From: Tubiluchus corallicola
Lineage: Eukaryota > Priapulida > Priapulimorpha > Priapulimorphida > Tubiluchidae
DNA: 64,000 bases
NCBI GenBank assembly: GCA_030141605.1
Contig: JAQGDQ010000058.1
Coordinates: forward strand, 30,388-94,387
Reading direction: 5' to 3'
The position numbers and the translations under genes are program-made. Positions 1 to 14,000 of the stretch are shown here, in pieces. The notes below the pieces were generated by a model. The model did not search any database, was not told the origin of the DNA, and saw nothing but the letters and a program-made list of their open reading frames with translations. Every line of letters begins with the position of its first letter. Within the stretch, counting starts at the first letter, position 1.

Positions 1-3000
1 TAATTAACTATATTGCTTTCTGGTCAGAACTTTGGGTTCAAAATCATTACTGGACTCTCTTCGCATTTTACCTGTAGCTACGTCTTTAGTACGTTCTATC
101 GTACTTATTTACTCCAAATGGTTATTCTTTATAGGTTGTAACTTATGTCATGTGTCATCTTTATTGGCTGCTAAGTATCTATACTAAGCTTGACAACTTT
201 TTTATAAATTGTCTTAGTACTTGAAAGTAGCCTCTAATTATTATGAGGTTTGCTTGAAATTCTGCTTTCGTGAAACAAATACAAGCACGTTTAGGTAGTC
301 GTGACAGCAGTGCAACCTAGTTTGCAATCCCGTTGATGCTAAAGACAGCCAGTCGGTAACCTCGGCAAGTCGTCCTTAATACGAGTGAAGATAATTTGCT
401 TATGTGACCTAAGCTTGTGACTGTGGTGCGCCTGAAGTGTTCAGTCGTGTTTATGTTAAATTATTTGTAATAAATTGTCCGTATACCGTCAAAAATATTT
501 AAACGTGTGTTGCCACGTACCTGAATTTATACATGCTTGCAATCTAGTTGAACTTCAGTATCAACAGTTAGAAAGCTCTTTGTTGCTTACCGTTTGTCAA
601 ACTCAACATCAGGGCAGTCACCGCAAGTTTCTTGGCATAGTTGTTTATTGATTATTACTGTCGCGTGAAGCCAGGCAGCCTAGGCAGCTCTGCACAGGAG
701 CTATTGATCATGTTCAGCATCTCACTGCTGAGTAATTCGTCTGGATTTTCTCTGCCTAAACAAAAACTGTAGTTAGTAAATATAGTGCATGTTGAAAGAT
801 AACATCAAGTGGTTTATGGAATCCTTTTCCTTGTTGTTGTTCTCTATACCTTAGTTGAAACACTTGAATCATTAGTGCAGGCTGCGTTGTGTCTCGATAA
901 ACGCTAAAATTTAACATGTACTTTTGAGTGCTTGACGACTTATCTGGAGCAAGCATTTTAGTAAGGAAAATGCGGAGAAATGTTGAATGTCACGCGAATT
1001 GTACTAATGAACAACAGTATACAACTCAAACAAGTTTTATTGTCATCAGTATTTAACCTTCAAATTGTAAAGTAAGTTTTATATTCCTTGTAATTATAAT
1101 TATAGTTTAAAAATATCCTGCTCAAAAAGAAAATGAAAATCGCGTAGACATTATGACGTGAAATTACGTCCATACATCTACAATGGGATTAACTCTAATG
1201 AAGTTAATGAACACGGGATTTCAATGAACTTGTTGTCCCAGTTGATGTCATCAGATATATGGCGAATGAAAACCAATTCTGGATAAGAAAATCTCTAAAT
1301 GTTAGCTAATTTATTCTGTGCCGTCCTAACACAATTAACTGAACATTAACGAAGTCTGTATATGGTAACCAAGTAAATTGAAGCCGTGCCATAAACAGTT
1401 ATGACGTAATAAACCGATTTATTATTCAGCGACAGTCCCATGTAACAAAAAACATGATCCGCTAGTACTGTTTACTAACTTGAAAATACATTTAAGTAAA
1501 GGACTGAAAGATTCGTAATGTGTGTTTAAGCAATGCTGCATTTGTTATGCATTATTAGCAGGGGGGATATGATGCTGTTGCCTCTAAGCTTTTTTTGCAG
1601 GACGTTTAGACAAATTCCGGAATATCTCCCTCGAACATGTTAAGTGGTTTATCTGTCACGATATTTTGCACATGCCACACATTTCACTCTCTCTGTAGGA
1701 GGCGGCCGGCAACCAGCTTTAAACCATTAAAATTGCGAAGGGGGAATTTTATTTTGACAAATTGACAAGGTTCAGTGCTTTGTATGTTATTCATGTAGTT
1801 TGTGGAATGTGATAGCTAGCGTAAGATTTAAATCTTTATCTTTATCTTTGTCTTTGTTAATTATTACCTCTGTGACAGGCAAGAAAGGTTCCTGTACTCC
1901 TAGCGGGAAGCTGAAAAGAAAATTTGAAGTACGTTATACAGCACGAAATAAGTACCAGCAGTGGAGCAATATCTTATTTAAACATTAGTTAGAATAACTG
2001 ATATTATCAATTTAAGATATTTTTGATTATATTACTTGGTTAGACAGTGGTCATAGACTGGTTTAAAAATGAAAAGCATGCTATGTCAAAGGGACTGGAT
2101 GGTGAACTGTTAAGTTTATTGTGAGTTTTGTTATACAAACGGTATAGTTGCTTTTGTTTAGTGTATTTTCCAGTGATATTCTTGGCGTTGTGTGGAGGGA
2201 GTGGTAGGAACTAATCAATGCACAGAAATAGTCACATGCCTAATGTACTGCAAGACTCACTTTGGGAAGTTAAATCTAACTTGATGTGATTTTATTATGT
2301 AATAAAGCCATTTGCTGTGTAAATTTAATGTTATATGACTGCTGTAAATCTTTGCCTGATGACTAATGTGGCACTTGTGCTATGTAAGCGTTGGCACTGA
2401 AATTCCTGATTAAACTTGGGTTTTTCTACATGGTTTAAGGTACTAGGTGCTAGGATTAGTTACGTAAATCTTGCATTACTGCTCATGTTTTGGCATCGTG
2501 GTAACACATGGTCTATTGTTGACTTTAGAGATGTCAATGGCTTCAAGGGAGTTGATTTATAACTTGCACAGGCTTTGCTGTCAGATCAACCCAGGCTTTG
2601 TCAGTCGATAATTTTCATCTTTGGTAGGCTTTCTACGTTGTATGTAAATTTTGTATGGAGAACATGAAGATAAGTTAAATTTAGAAAAATGAGGTTTAAA
2701 AGAGTAACAGTGCTCAGTAAGCTTTAAAGAGAAAAGGGTAAAAGTGATTAGTTATAGCTATAGCAGTGTTCAAGAAGACAGCATTAACAGTAAGAGCAGT
2801 GGTGGTGGTGGTGGTGGCGGTGGCGGTAACGGTGTCGGTGGCAGCAGCAGCAGTAGCAGTAACAGTAGTAGCAGCAGCAGCAGTAGCAGCACCACCAGTG
2901 TTCACGGACTCTATAAATTTTTTTGCGACTTTGTGAATGTGCTGCGTTGTTTTAAATTATATTTAATACAGCGTATGATTAATTTAAATATACGCTGCAT

Positions 3001-5040
3001 TAAACTCAATGTCGTAATTCGATTTCGATTCTTACTTTACATGCTTAGAAATTCGCGCTATTCATTTCATCACCAAACAGAACTCACGTTTAAGTGTTTA
3101 ACTTGCGTGTCCCAAAGTCCCAGTTTTGCCTACCTCTAGGCTAACACGAAATCATAACGTTGCTCTACATATTTATGCGTGCTTGTAATATGTATGATTA
3201 TGAAAATTATCATCATCATCATCATAGAGAATTCCGATTATTATTACACGTTCAGGTGTCTTGGCTCCTTTGCGGGTTGAAATAGCGCGTGTCCTTTGTT
3301 TCTTGTAGATGTAAATATTATCCCATATGTTTTAGTGCACGATAGACTCTATAGTGTTATACGAATAAATATTACGCGTGAAATCGTACTAGTTAAAAAA
3401 GTCTAATTATAATGCTGCTTGTACAGGATCTGACATCTTATATACTACTTATTTTCACCACTATAATAGTTTTGTTTTGTATGTTTTGTAGCTTAGAACT
3501 TACATGATACTTTATTTAAACTGTCTCTTAGGCATAAAAATAAACAAGTTTCTTGTAAACTTGTAAGTTTTTGCATTTTGATGGCTCAGTAAAACGTGAT
3601 ACACAAAACAATGTAGTGTTATATTTATATTACTATCAAGTTCCCCTAATTTTCTTTCTTATTAATAGCATTGATCACTATAGAATATTATTTTTAGCTC
3701 AGACTGTGTTATAGTCCCACCTTTACAATGCGGCAGTGCTGTGCCTCCCGCCTAGTCATTAAAACCAACAGTTTTTTGTTTGCTTAAATAACAAAACGTC
3801 ATTGTTAGTAGCTCATTAGTAAGGCATTTAATCAAACTTCAGCTTTTACCCACCCAGGGCATTGGTCTCTCGCTTTCCTCCCTGTACTAACTTATATCAG
3901 AAGAGAGGCTTTGTTGGTTGCTAGCCATATAGGTTTAGTGCATTGCCAGTTTGAAAAAATCCAACGATTAGTCTTCCTGGCACATTTGCAGTGTAAAAAA
4001 TCTATTTGGATGATCAAAATACGTTCTGTAAGAAAGCTCTTTGTTTTTACAATAGATGCCTTTAGTTTGAGTTAGCATTTTTGTACTGTGCAATGCCAGC
4101 AACAGCATCATCAAGGGAACAACAACAACCTATTAACTTACATTCAACTCTTAATATAAAAATAAACTGAAAAACATAAAGAAATATAATACGTGTGATA
4201 TAAGTTGTATATTTTGTAAAAAAGTTTTGCTGAAGCTCTTGTCAGAATTTGGTGCAAGTGCCTAAAGTCCTAAATTAATTACCTTAAAACTGCAAAAAAG
4301 AGCAAAAGAGGCGTGCTGAAATCTTACAACCCCTTGTAAAAGATCAATTGATTTACAGTAATGCCAAAGCCTTTGCGGCTTTTGCTACTCGAGAAAGCTC
4401 TGTCATGAGATGAAGGAAAAGTGCCCTAAATTTGAGAAATGGTTGTAACTTGCGTCCTTGCCCGACAGCCTGAGATCATTTTTCACAGGTTAAGCAATTC
4501 TCAAGCAACGTTTGACAGATCGCAAAATGGTGTTTTCGTGATTTTTTGCTGAATTTATCTTGTTGCTCGTAGGGCTGGTGCTTGTAAAATTTGAAGAATT
4601 AGAGTAACAAGCTTGACTTCAGTGACCTAGTGTTGTATAACAATTTTATGAAATTATAGCTTCTTGACTATAATTTCAAAAATATTCGTGAAGTATGCAA
4701 TTCAGTTCCCGTATATTTTTCACACGGGTATTATTATTATTATTGGAATAAAAGTATAAACTGACTTATCTAGTTTAGAGTGACTGAAATTGCATTACAG
4801 TGACATGGAAATTTAACAAGTAAGAAACAGTATCTGAACATTCTTTTGTTTCCCATTTCTTTTGGCGCATTTGCTCGTGAAATACAAATTTACGTGTCAC
4901 TCTGAGCAAACTGGGATAGTATATAACTTTAACTTCACATAATGTAACTATACGTTGATTTTTCCATTATGTATATTTTGTGTATATAATGTAAATTTAG
5001 TCAAAATTTTACAAAATTAATGATTGGTAATTTTTTGTAG
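1..5040 (+). other. Non-coding stretch upstream of the first visible septin exon
   Basis: I see no convincing coding exon here. It is probably septin intron, because the exon at 5041 starts mid-codon and needs an upstream exon. I looked for the conserved septin-7 segment that precedes the P-loop and did not find it. The only notable structure is the GGT/AGC triplet tract near 2800. Confidence 0.5.
2800..2898. repeat. Compound GGT / AGC-AGT triplet repeat
   Basis: About 35 bases of GGT/GGC triplets run directly into about 60 bases of AGC/AGT triplets. The plus frame would read poly-Gly then poly-Ser, but the flanking sequence does not look coding, so I treat it as an intronic or intergenic microsatellite. 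Confidence 0.85.
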
Positions 5041-8000
5041 GTGAATCTGGATTGGGCAAATCAACTCTCCTTAATTCACTCTTCATGACAGATCTGTATG
5101 GTAATGACTGGCCAGGTCCATCTCAGCGAATCAAGAAAACTGTACAGGTAATAATAAGCTATTTATGCAACTATTGCTGCAAGTATTAGGTCTGTAATAA
5201 ATTAGAACAATATGTTGTTGGCCAATGTATGCACAGGTCTGAATAACATGTAGAGATCAATGAAAAACAAGTGAAAACAAAGCATAACATTTTATTTGAT
5301 GGAATTAAATTTCACCTTAAATTCTCCTTGAAACTGAAATTAAACGCAATAATGCTAATACACCGTGATTCTATTTACATAGTGAAACTGCTGTGAATTG
5401 ACAGTGGAAAGTGGGTCGTGTCACTTAAAGTTCTTTAGATAATAACAGTGCCATTTCAAAAACTCAAATATTATCATTGCTGACAGTTGTAGACACAGAT
5501 ATGCACTATAACAACAGGAAACAGTTAGATTTGTCAAAACCAGTTACCATCTTGTATTTGCCTTAAAATGTGTATTTTGCAGATCACGACTGTGATACTA
5601 ACATTGGCATTTCAATTTTCATGGTCCAGAACTGTACTATTGATTTTACTGCTCCAGGGGACTGTGACTTTGTTCTGATGATACGAATTTAATTTTAACT
5701 GCAAGCTTGTGGCGACATCTATCGTTCACAAAGTGATTTATTGTAATAGTGATACATCAGTGGAGTGACTATTGTGAATAGATTGTATTTTGCTAAATTG
5801 AATTGAACTTGAGCTGTAAGTTCGTGGTGCCATCTGCCCATAACAATCTGAAACAATAATTGTCTTATTTTATACATTATACCTGTCTGTATTGTATGAA
5901 ATGATAATCCTAATTGCAGGTGGAATCGACAAAAGTGAGTTTAAAAGAAAATGGAGTGCAGTTACAGTTAACCACAGTAGACACACCAGGCTTTGGTGAT
6001 GCCGTCGACAATAGTAATTGGTAAGATCATTCAACTGCATTATCACTAAGCTCATGAATATCTTTCAGAAAGTTGGTGATTATTGATTAGATTTGTTATG
6101 ATATTCTGGATTCAATAAATGTGAAGCTATAATGTTTTGTGAAAGAATTAGTCTTGCTAGTGACTGGGCAGCTAGAGTTGCTGGTGATGAGCCAATTCAG
6201 AGTTCCTGATGACAAACTGATCAGTTTCTATTCAAGATTTCTGTTGATGTCCCATTGGGTTCTTTGCAAAATGTTCCAAAATCAGTTTTCTGTTTACTTA
6301 TATCAGTCGACTGTGTTTTCTTTATCTCATTCAGCAAATTTAAGGCTGGAATCCAAGACTTTGTTGTGCTTGTGACTGGAATGAAATCTTAGTAATTCTC
6401 TAAGCTATGAGAAAGAGCCTGGCTGGGCACAATGAACAATTACCTACCCTTGACCAGGGGAATCTATTGTCTTTAAATTTTTTGTAAGAAGAGTGACCAG
6501 AGGCAGGCAAACTGCCCAAAGCAGTTTTCGTAGCTGTAAATCTGATCATATTTGAATTCAACTGTTTTTTCATCAGCTCACTCATGAAATCAATCAAATA
6601 TCACTAATACATCCAATTGTACGCATTGCCAACTCTCACAACATCAAATAATTTTCAAAAATGTGTAATAACTAATACTAATTTTAAAGCAATAATAATA
6701 ACATTAATAACACTAATAGCACTAACATAGTAAGTACAATGAGGTTGGAAATACTTCAAAGTGGTACTACAAAATCATAATTTTTTAATCTGACATGAAG
6801 GGTGTGATCGTTAAGTTTGGTTGTGTTGTTGTTGTTGGTGGTGATGGTGGTGTTGTTGTCACATTTATTTTTGAAACTTATCGCAGGTCACAGTTTTCAT
6901 CATAGGAAGCCTAAATTTAGCATGAAGATACTACTGATCATTGCATAGACCATAACTATATCCGATTTTTCACTTTCCCAATATGGCTCTCAAATGTGCC
7001 AGTTAAACAGAGCATGACCATTAAATGTATCTGCTTTATGCATTGTTACGTTGTTGTTTTTTATTGTAATGTATAATTGGATTTTTAACAGTAATGTGTT
7101 TAGATTTTTAGGAAAAAACAGATACATGACAACAGTAAATGCTTTCTGTTATTTTCTTATGGAAAGCATTAACTTTACAAGAAGTGAACAATTAGAATGT
7201 GCCGGATCCAAACACATTGGTGCTTTCATTCTAGTTAGTACTATTTTAAATTTTTATTGTTATTCCTTGTAGTTGGCAAACTATCATAGATTATGTAGAA
7301 CAGCGGTACGAGGAATACTTGAATGGAGAATCAAGGGTACATAGGAAGAGCATGCCCGATAGTCGAGTCCACTGCTGTTTATACTTCATCAGTCCAAATG
7401 GTCACGGGTATGTATGCCTCATTTAGATGATGAAAAAGTCTTTGCTTAAATTCTGCAAACTTTTCTGAAATACTAATTATTCAGTGCCTGTTACACTTAG
7501 AAAATGTATATGGAATTCGTGCGGTAACACCGCTGTAACAGCATTTTCACTGCAGTCCCAAAACAAAGCTTCACTTGTTTTGAATTGTTCTTCCAGGTTG
7601 AAACCGTTAGATGTAGAGTTTATGAAGAAGCTTCACGACAAAGTGAACATAATTCCAGTAATTGCCAAGGCCGACACGTTGACACCCGAAGAGTGTGCAC
7701 AGTTCAAAAAGACGGTGCGCTGTATTTTAACTAATTGATTATTATGTAGATGGAAGATTGAATGCTAAATGTTGAAATCTAAATCTAATAGTAGTATTTG
7801 AGAATAATGTTGGTTATGGATAGAATGGTTGTCACACTGGTAATGTTCGAGAGGTTTTAGCTTGGCAAGTGGTTTAAATCCACATTATGTTCTGATTTTA
7901 ATTCCATTCTAAGTAATTTTTAATTACCACTATTTTCTGTTTACAATTGCTTAACTACATGTAGTTGTGTATGCAATTAGCAATAACTATTATGCGGTTT

Positions 8001-11000
8001 AGTTACCTTTGATGAGTATTAATACTGATTTTTCTTTGTTTTTTTTTTTGTAGATTTTGAACGAAATTGCTCAGCACAAAATCAAGATTTATGATTTTCC
8101 GGACTTGGACGATGAAGAAGAAAATAAAACAAATAAATCACTAAAAGTAAAAGTACCTTTATTCTTTTCATCTTTATAGTCAATTTTCGTCATTTGTATA
8201 TGTACTATATGAAATTTAGATGTGTTTTGTGATTTGTCAAATGTACTAGTAATATGCTCAAAAATTTCTAGGCTAAAACGTTAACTAATGTACCTTAGCG
8301 AAAGTCGATTTAAAATGTTTTTTATATGGAATTTCGCATATTTTTCGGAACCTGTTAATGCAAGACAATAGGGAAAGGTTAAGGTGAGATGGTGGAAACA
8401 GAGAACCGAGAAGGACTGGGAAAGGTGGGAAAAAATGTTCAAAAAAGAGGGAGTGAGGGTGGGAAAGAGAAAAAAGACTGCACAACAGTTATAGTTTTCA
8501 AGACAGCAAATATCAAATTTGTAAGTGCAACACATTTTTTTTCATATATAAGCTTATTTGGCTTTTCTTCATAAATTTTTTTAAGTTTATTATTATATTT
8601 GTATTTTTCAGGAACGAGTGCCATTTGCAGTAGTTGGCAGTAATACAGTTATAGAAGTAGCTGGGAAGAAATCACGAGGTCGTCGTTATCCCTGGGGTAT
8701 AGTTGAAGGTAACACTTATTTGCCCTTTTTATGTTTTTTAAAAGCGAGAATGTAAGAATCATCATTACTTTGTAATGTTTGACAGTAAAATTTGTGTTTC
8801 TACTCTTAATTCGTGAGTAAACTGTGTACTAATCTTATTTTTGTGCACTGACATTCTATTTTGCTGCCTGGTATTTGGCCGAATCTATGCTGATTGTGTC
8901 TGTTATTTGATATAACGCTTTTTTAATAAGCTTTTACATGCGTTCCTTCTGAACTTGTTCCTGAACCATGGTAGTATAGACTGCTATGATTTAAATATTA
9001 TGTGTGGTTAATGTGAGACCGTGAGTAATAAACCGATCATAATTTGTGCAAAGTGTGCGGATATCACTTGTCTTATTTCTCTTGTCCCAGTTAGACATTT
9101 TCACATTTTTTCTATTTTAGTTTTACTTTGCTAAATGTTGACTTTATTGTTTATAGTTCAATTTTATCAACAGACATTACTGTTTACAATTAATTACATT
9201 TTGTTGCTATTATTAATAATTCTGTGCATTGGTTTGTTTTAGTTGAAAGTATGGATCATTGTGATTTCATTCCACTGCGCAATATGCTAGTAAGGTAATA
9301 AAAAAAAGAATCTTCAACTTTCTCTAACTTTCTTTGTAAGTTAGTACAAATGTTGAACTTTGTATATGAAAAAGTTGTTTATAAGGCAAAATTTTCAAGG
9401 CAATCAAATTACGTTTCCTTAAATATTTCAATCTTTAACACCAAAATGATTAATAACATTGTGACGGGAGTGTATTGTCACTTAATATTTTTTTTGCCAA
9501 AATTATGTCTGACAGAAAGGTTATGTTTGGTGTAATTGTCCAAGTAATCCTTGGAAAATGTGCTGGCATTTTGGGATAACAAATGGACTTGGTTTCTCCA
9601 TTTTTTGTTACTTTGAAAATGCAAAATCAAGGGTTAAACCTTGTTACCTGACTTATACAGTGCTCACACTATGGAAATTTGTGGCATTTTAGTTTCTGTA
9701 AGAATGTTGTTCACACTTATGTGGTATCTAAGCAGATAAGGTCTGTTTTTGGTCACCTTTGCTTGTATAACAGTTGTCAAACAGCAGTCAAGCATTCGCT
9801 TAATTAAACTACTGGTATTCTTAAGTAGGATGAACAAGTTTTATGTGGAACAACAAAGTGGAATTTAATCCTTACTTTTAAATCCTTATAAATAATTAAT
9901 GAATATTAATATCAGTCTTGAATATTCCTAAATCATTTCTTAATGTTAAAATCTTATTAAATATTATTATTGAGAAATTTAATTATGAATTAAAACGTGA
10001 TTTATGAATATCTAAATGGGAAGGTTAAATATCATCTATGGCGATCCATCTGTAGTTTTGCGTTTGAAAATGCAGTCTTTTCTGCTATGTTGTAAGTTGT
10101 GCTACATTACAATGCCGAGTTGTTAATATGTGTATTTCTTAAATAATGTGGCTATTAGCACAGGCAAATCGGACAACATGTTTTAACATTTTTTTTAATC
10201 ATTTTTAAATTGTTTGTACACAAAATTTGTATGTTTTGAATGTTTCATATTCAGAGAAAGCAAAACTTACTGTTGAAGTAGCCAGTTGGTCTGACAGAAA
10301 CAGCCATCGAAAAAATATGGCAAAAGGCGTAATGAATTGATTGGTAGTGTGAAACATTCTGGCTTATCGCCCCCTGTCAAACAGTCGCCCCACATTAGTA
10401 ATACAATGCATTGAAGATGAAAATGGCCATTCATAGCAAGCTGTCCAGGAGTCCAACTTGCTATTATTTTTTACCTTAATTATTGTCAAACAAAAACGTT
10501 TAAATTTTTCCATGACTAGGTGTTCCTTTACAATTTAGGTCAGAAAAATTTGAAAAGGTGCTGCATGAAAGTGACAATAAATTTTTGCTTTTCCTTATAC
10601 ATAAACAATATGAGTTTATTTTAAGTCACTGCACACACTTGAGTAAAATTAAAAGCAAAGTGTTTAACTGAAGTCCAGATTTAATCCATGGACATCCTGT
10701 TTAATGTCTATTCTTTTTATTTTAGAACACACATGATGGATTTGAAAGACGTTACCAATAATGTACATTATGAGAACTATAGATGCAAAAAACTAGGTGG
10801 AATTTCCAATGATGGCAAATCGTCGAATAAGCTTCCAAACAAGTAAGAACCTACAAAAACTTCTTGTTTGCATGTCATGCTTTACCGAGTCATCGTAATA
10901 TCCCTACTTAGTGCCTTAATAACTACACCTACAATCAGATCTAAAGGTAAAATGCATCCCATGGAAATAAGAAATTGTCAGTACTTATTTTACATACTGC

Positions 11001-14000
11001 TGTACTGTTTCCCTGAGTCATCGTGGAAGCAACGGTGCAGTATGTAAAAATATGTTTTGACAATTTTTTGTGTCCATCTTCTCACAAAAGTTAAAGAACA
11101 TTGTTATAAATGGTTTACTATGTTTTCAACTTTAATTCTGAAGGGAATTCCATCATACATATATTTAACATTTGGCTGTGAAAGTTACAAGTTTATAGTT
11201 TCTGCAGTTTTTAAGTTATGACAGAAAAGCTTTTGTAAGGTTAAAAAATCAAATGCTGGAACAATGTCGGCTAATCGTAAACTGAAAAATAGCCGCATTC
11301 AGTGACATATAAAGCACTTAGTACATGGCAGCAAAACAATAAAGAAATCAACCAGCTTACATCATGATCATCAGTACAGAAAATAAAGCATTCATAAAGG
11401 TTAATTACAAAATTGGGATCCTCTGCGATATGATATCTGATACAGCTCCATGCTAAATAGCAGCACAGGTAAGCACGAGTTTTAAATGCAAGTTTATGCA
11501 CACTTGTGTGAAAAAGTTTGTATTTGTATTCGCAATATATCCACAAATAACACAGGCTACATCTGCGAATTATTAAGCTCAATTTTGGTGATATTCCTTT
11601 AAACTTTGATTTAAATTGTCTCAACAAAGTAGCTGAAACCGCATCATAATATCAGTGGTAATTGTTACCATTGTATTCACAGCGATGATTATTGCTGTAC
11701 TGGGAAGTAATACAATGACAAAAAGTGCAAAATTAAAAATAAACTTGAAATTTAAGGGATATTTTCATATCCTAAGCTGCAAACTTTCCTAACTTACACT
11801 TGTTAACTTGCACCTAACTTACACTTAACACTTTAGATTAGACAAAAATAAAGACAAGCTAACCTTGGCTTTTATATAAATTCTAAATTTTATTAAAAGA
11901 TGTGTCTAAATAACTAATGTCAATTCAACTAATTCTATTGTCCCTACTGCTTATTTAAAGCTTCGTGTTCGCTAGATTGGCAGAGTTGCGTAGAGAAAGT
12001 TTGAACTCAGAATCTTCTGATCGCCAACTAAATATAATTAATGATTGTTGTTTTTAGGAACCCCATTGCTCAGATGGCGGAAGAGAAGAACGAGCGATTG
12101 GAAAAGATGAAGAAAACTGAACAGCAGATGGAGCAAGTGTTTGAGATGAAAGTGAAGGAGAAGATGACGCAGCTCAAAGAATCGGAAAACGAAGTATATA
12201 TTTTGTCAGCTACTTTCTTTGTGTTCATCATAATAATACTTATCATTGGGTTAGCTTGGTGCAAGTACTTGATTAATTGACTATTCAATGCGAAGAAATA
12301 AAGTTATCATTGTTTTTTGTGAAGAAAAGGGATATTCTTATTGTTCACTTTACTAGAGTTGCTGTGTAAGCTTTAATGCCTAGTGGTGAAACATGTGATC
12401 ATTGTTCATGTTTATAAGAGTACTGTTTCATGTCTTTATAATTATAGAAATTGTACTTCGCCGACTAAATGAAAAGGTGCATATGTACAGGAACTATGTG
12501 AAAGTTTGATTGTCGCAGTCTAATACCGCTGTTTGTTATCTTATCCCATTTCCTATGTTCACATAACTTGAGAATATAGGTCACAAAATATTAATTGAAA
12601 TAACTGCGTTATTGCTGCTGATTTGTTAAGATGCAAACAAATCCAGTATAAACTCCTAATGTTGCCCCTTCAACTTTCATTCACTTTCATGTTACAGTAT
12701 TTCTTCTGCGGAAGTGTCGACCCTTTTCTCAGGCTTAGGAACTAGCCCTATTCCATTTGACAAGCTAACCCATTGGGTTGGGCCACTATTCGCCATCTCT
12801 GCACCACATTTTATTTGGTGCCAATCTTAGAGTGTTTGAGATGTTGCCCCAAAAATAAACTTTTTATTTGAACGTAGTGTTTTCAAAGCATTTTAATTTT
12901 TAGAAATGAAGCATATATTATTTTCATTTAAAAATAATGATTTTAGTTGTCAAAGCGACATGAACAGATGAAGAAGCAGTTGGAGCAACAAGAAAAGGAG
13001 CTGGAAGAAAAGCGAAAGATGTTCGAAAAAGAAAAGGAGGACTGGGGCATTCAGCATCCAGACCATAGTAACACGATTGGTGCAGCGCATTCAAAAGAGT
13101 AAGCATTTGTTTAATTAGCCATTTAGTCATGCTTAAGGTACTTCTTACATTTCAGGTGTGCTGCTAGAGTACTTTCTCCTTGGTGACTTTTACTGCTTTT
13201 ACAGAAAATTGTTATTCAGTGGATCATGATTGGATTCATGCAAAATAATGAGAGTTTCTGTATTGCAGTCTTATAAGTGTTTTCAACAACTTTTTTTGTC
13301 TTGTAATGTCGCAAATTTAAAATGCAAATTGGCACTGTTATTAATTTCTTTAACTCCTTTATTGTTTATATAGTTGTTTAGCAATACTGATGTGAGACCA
13401 GAATAATATTGCCAGTAGTTGTTTTTGGCCAAAAGCACGTAATTATTTTCTTGTCCATTTTCTATTATTTTCTTTATTTTAATTTCTAAATGATATGGTT
13501 TTGTTATAATTGCAGTGTGTTATTGTAACAATTGAATTTGCATGCTGCATTCAGTTATTTACATTATGTCTTAATTATAGTTTTTTGGACCATGTCACTT
13601 TCAGTTTGTTTAACTGAGTAACATTCCTGAAAAATATTAATCATCGATCTTCGGAAGCAGGGTATCAATTTTATGATACATTGGTCGTTCACTCAATATA
13701 GGTCTAGATTATTACAATTACAAGCCTTCATTGTACCATACTTTTTTATACTCCATAGTAAATCGGGAGACAAGAAGTATTCTACCTGGGGTCATCCTAG
13801 ATATAGACTTGGTAGTGGGTATGTGTATTGCCTTGCAATATATTAGTCTCGGTCTATACTGTTTTCAATTTTTAGTCAACTATTTCTTGCACGGCCTCAA
13901 GGTACTATCTTGCAGCTCGCTGAATAGTCGCTGTGCATGCTTTTTAAAGGCATACTCATATCTCAACATCAAGTCATGTACGATGTACCACAGACGACAA

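Noticed and set aside
1879-1928. Exon-like segment (acceptor GTGACAG, donor GTACGT) reading KKGSCTPSGKLKRKFE
   Set aside because: It ends in phase 0, while the first septin exon at 5041 needs one leading base. It does not resemble the septin-7 N-terminus. It could still be a non-coding exon.
2744-3139. 131-codon frame with poly-Gly and poly-Ser
   Set aside because: The length comes from the triplet repeat; the flanks are not protein-like.
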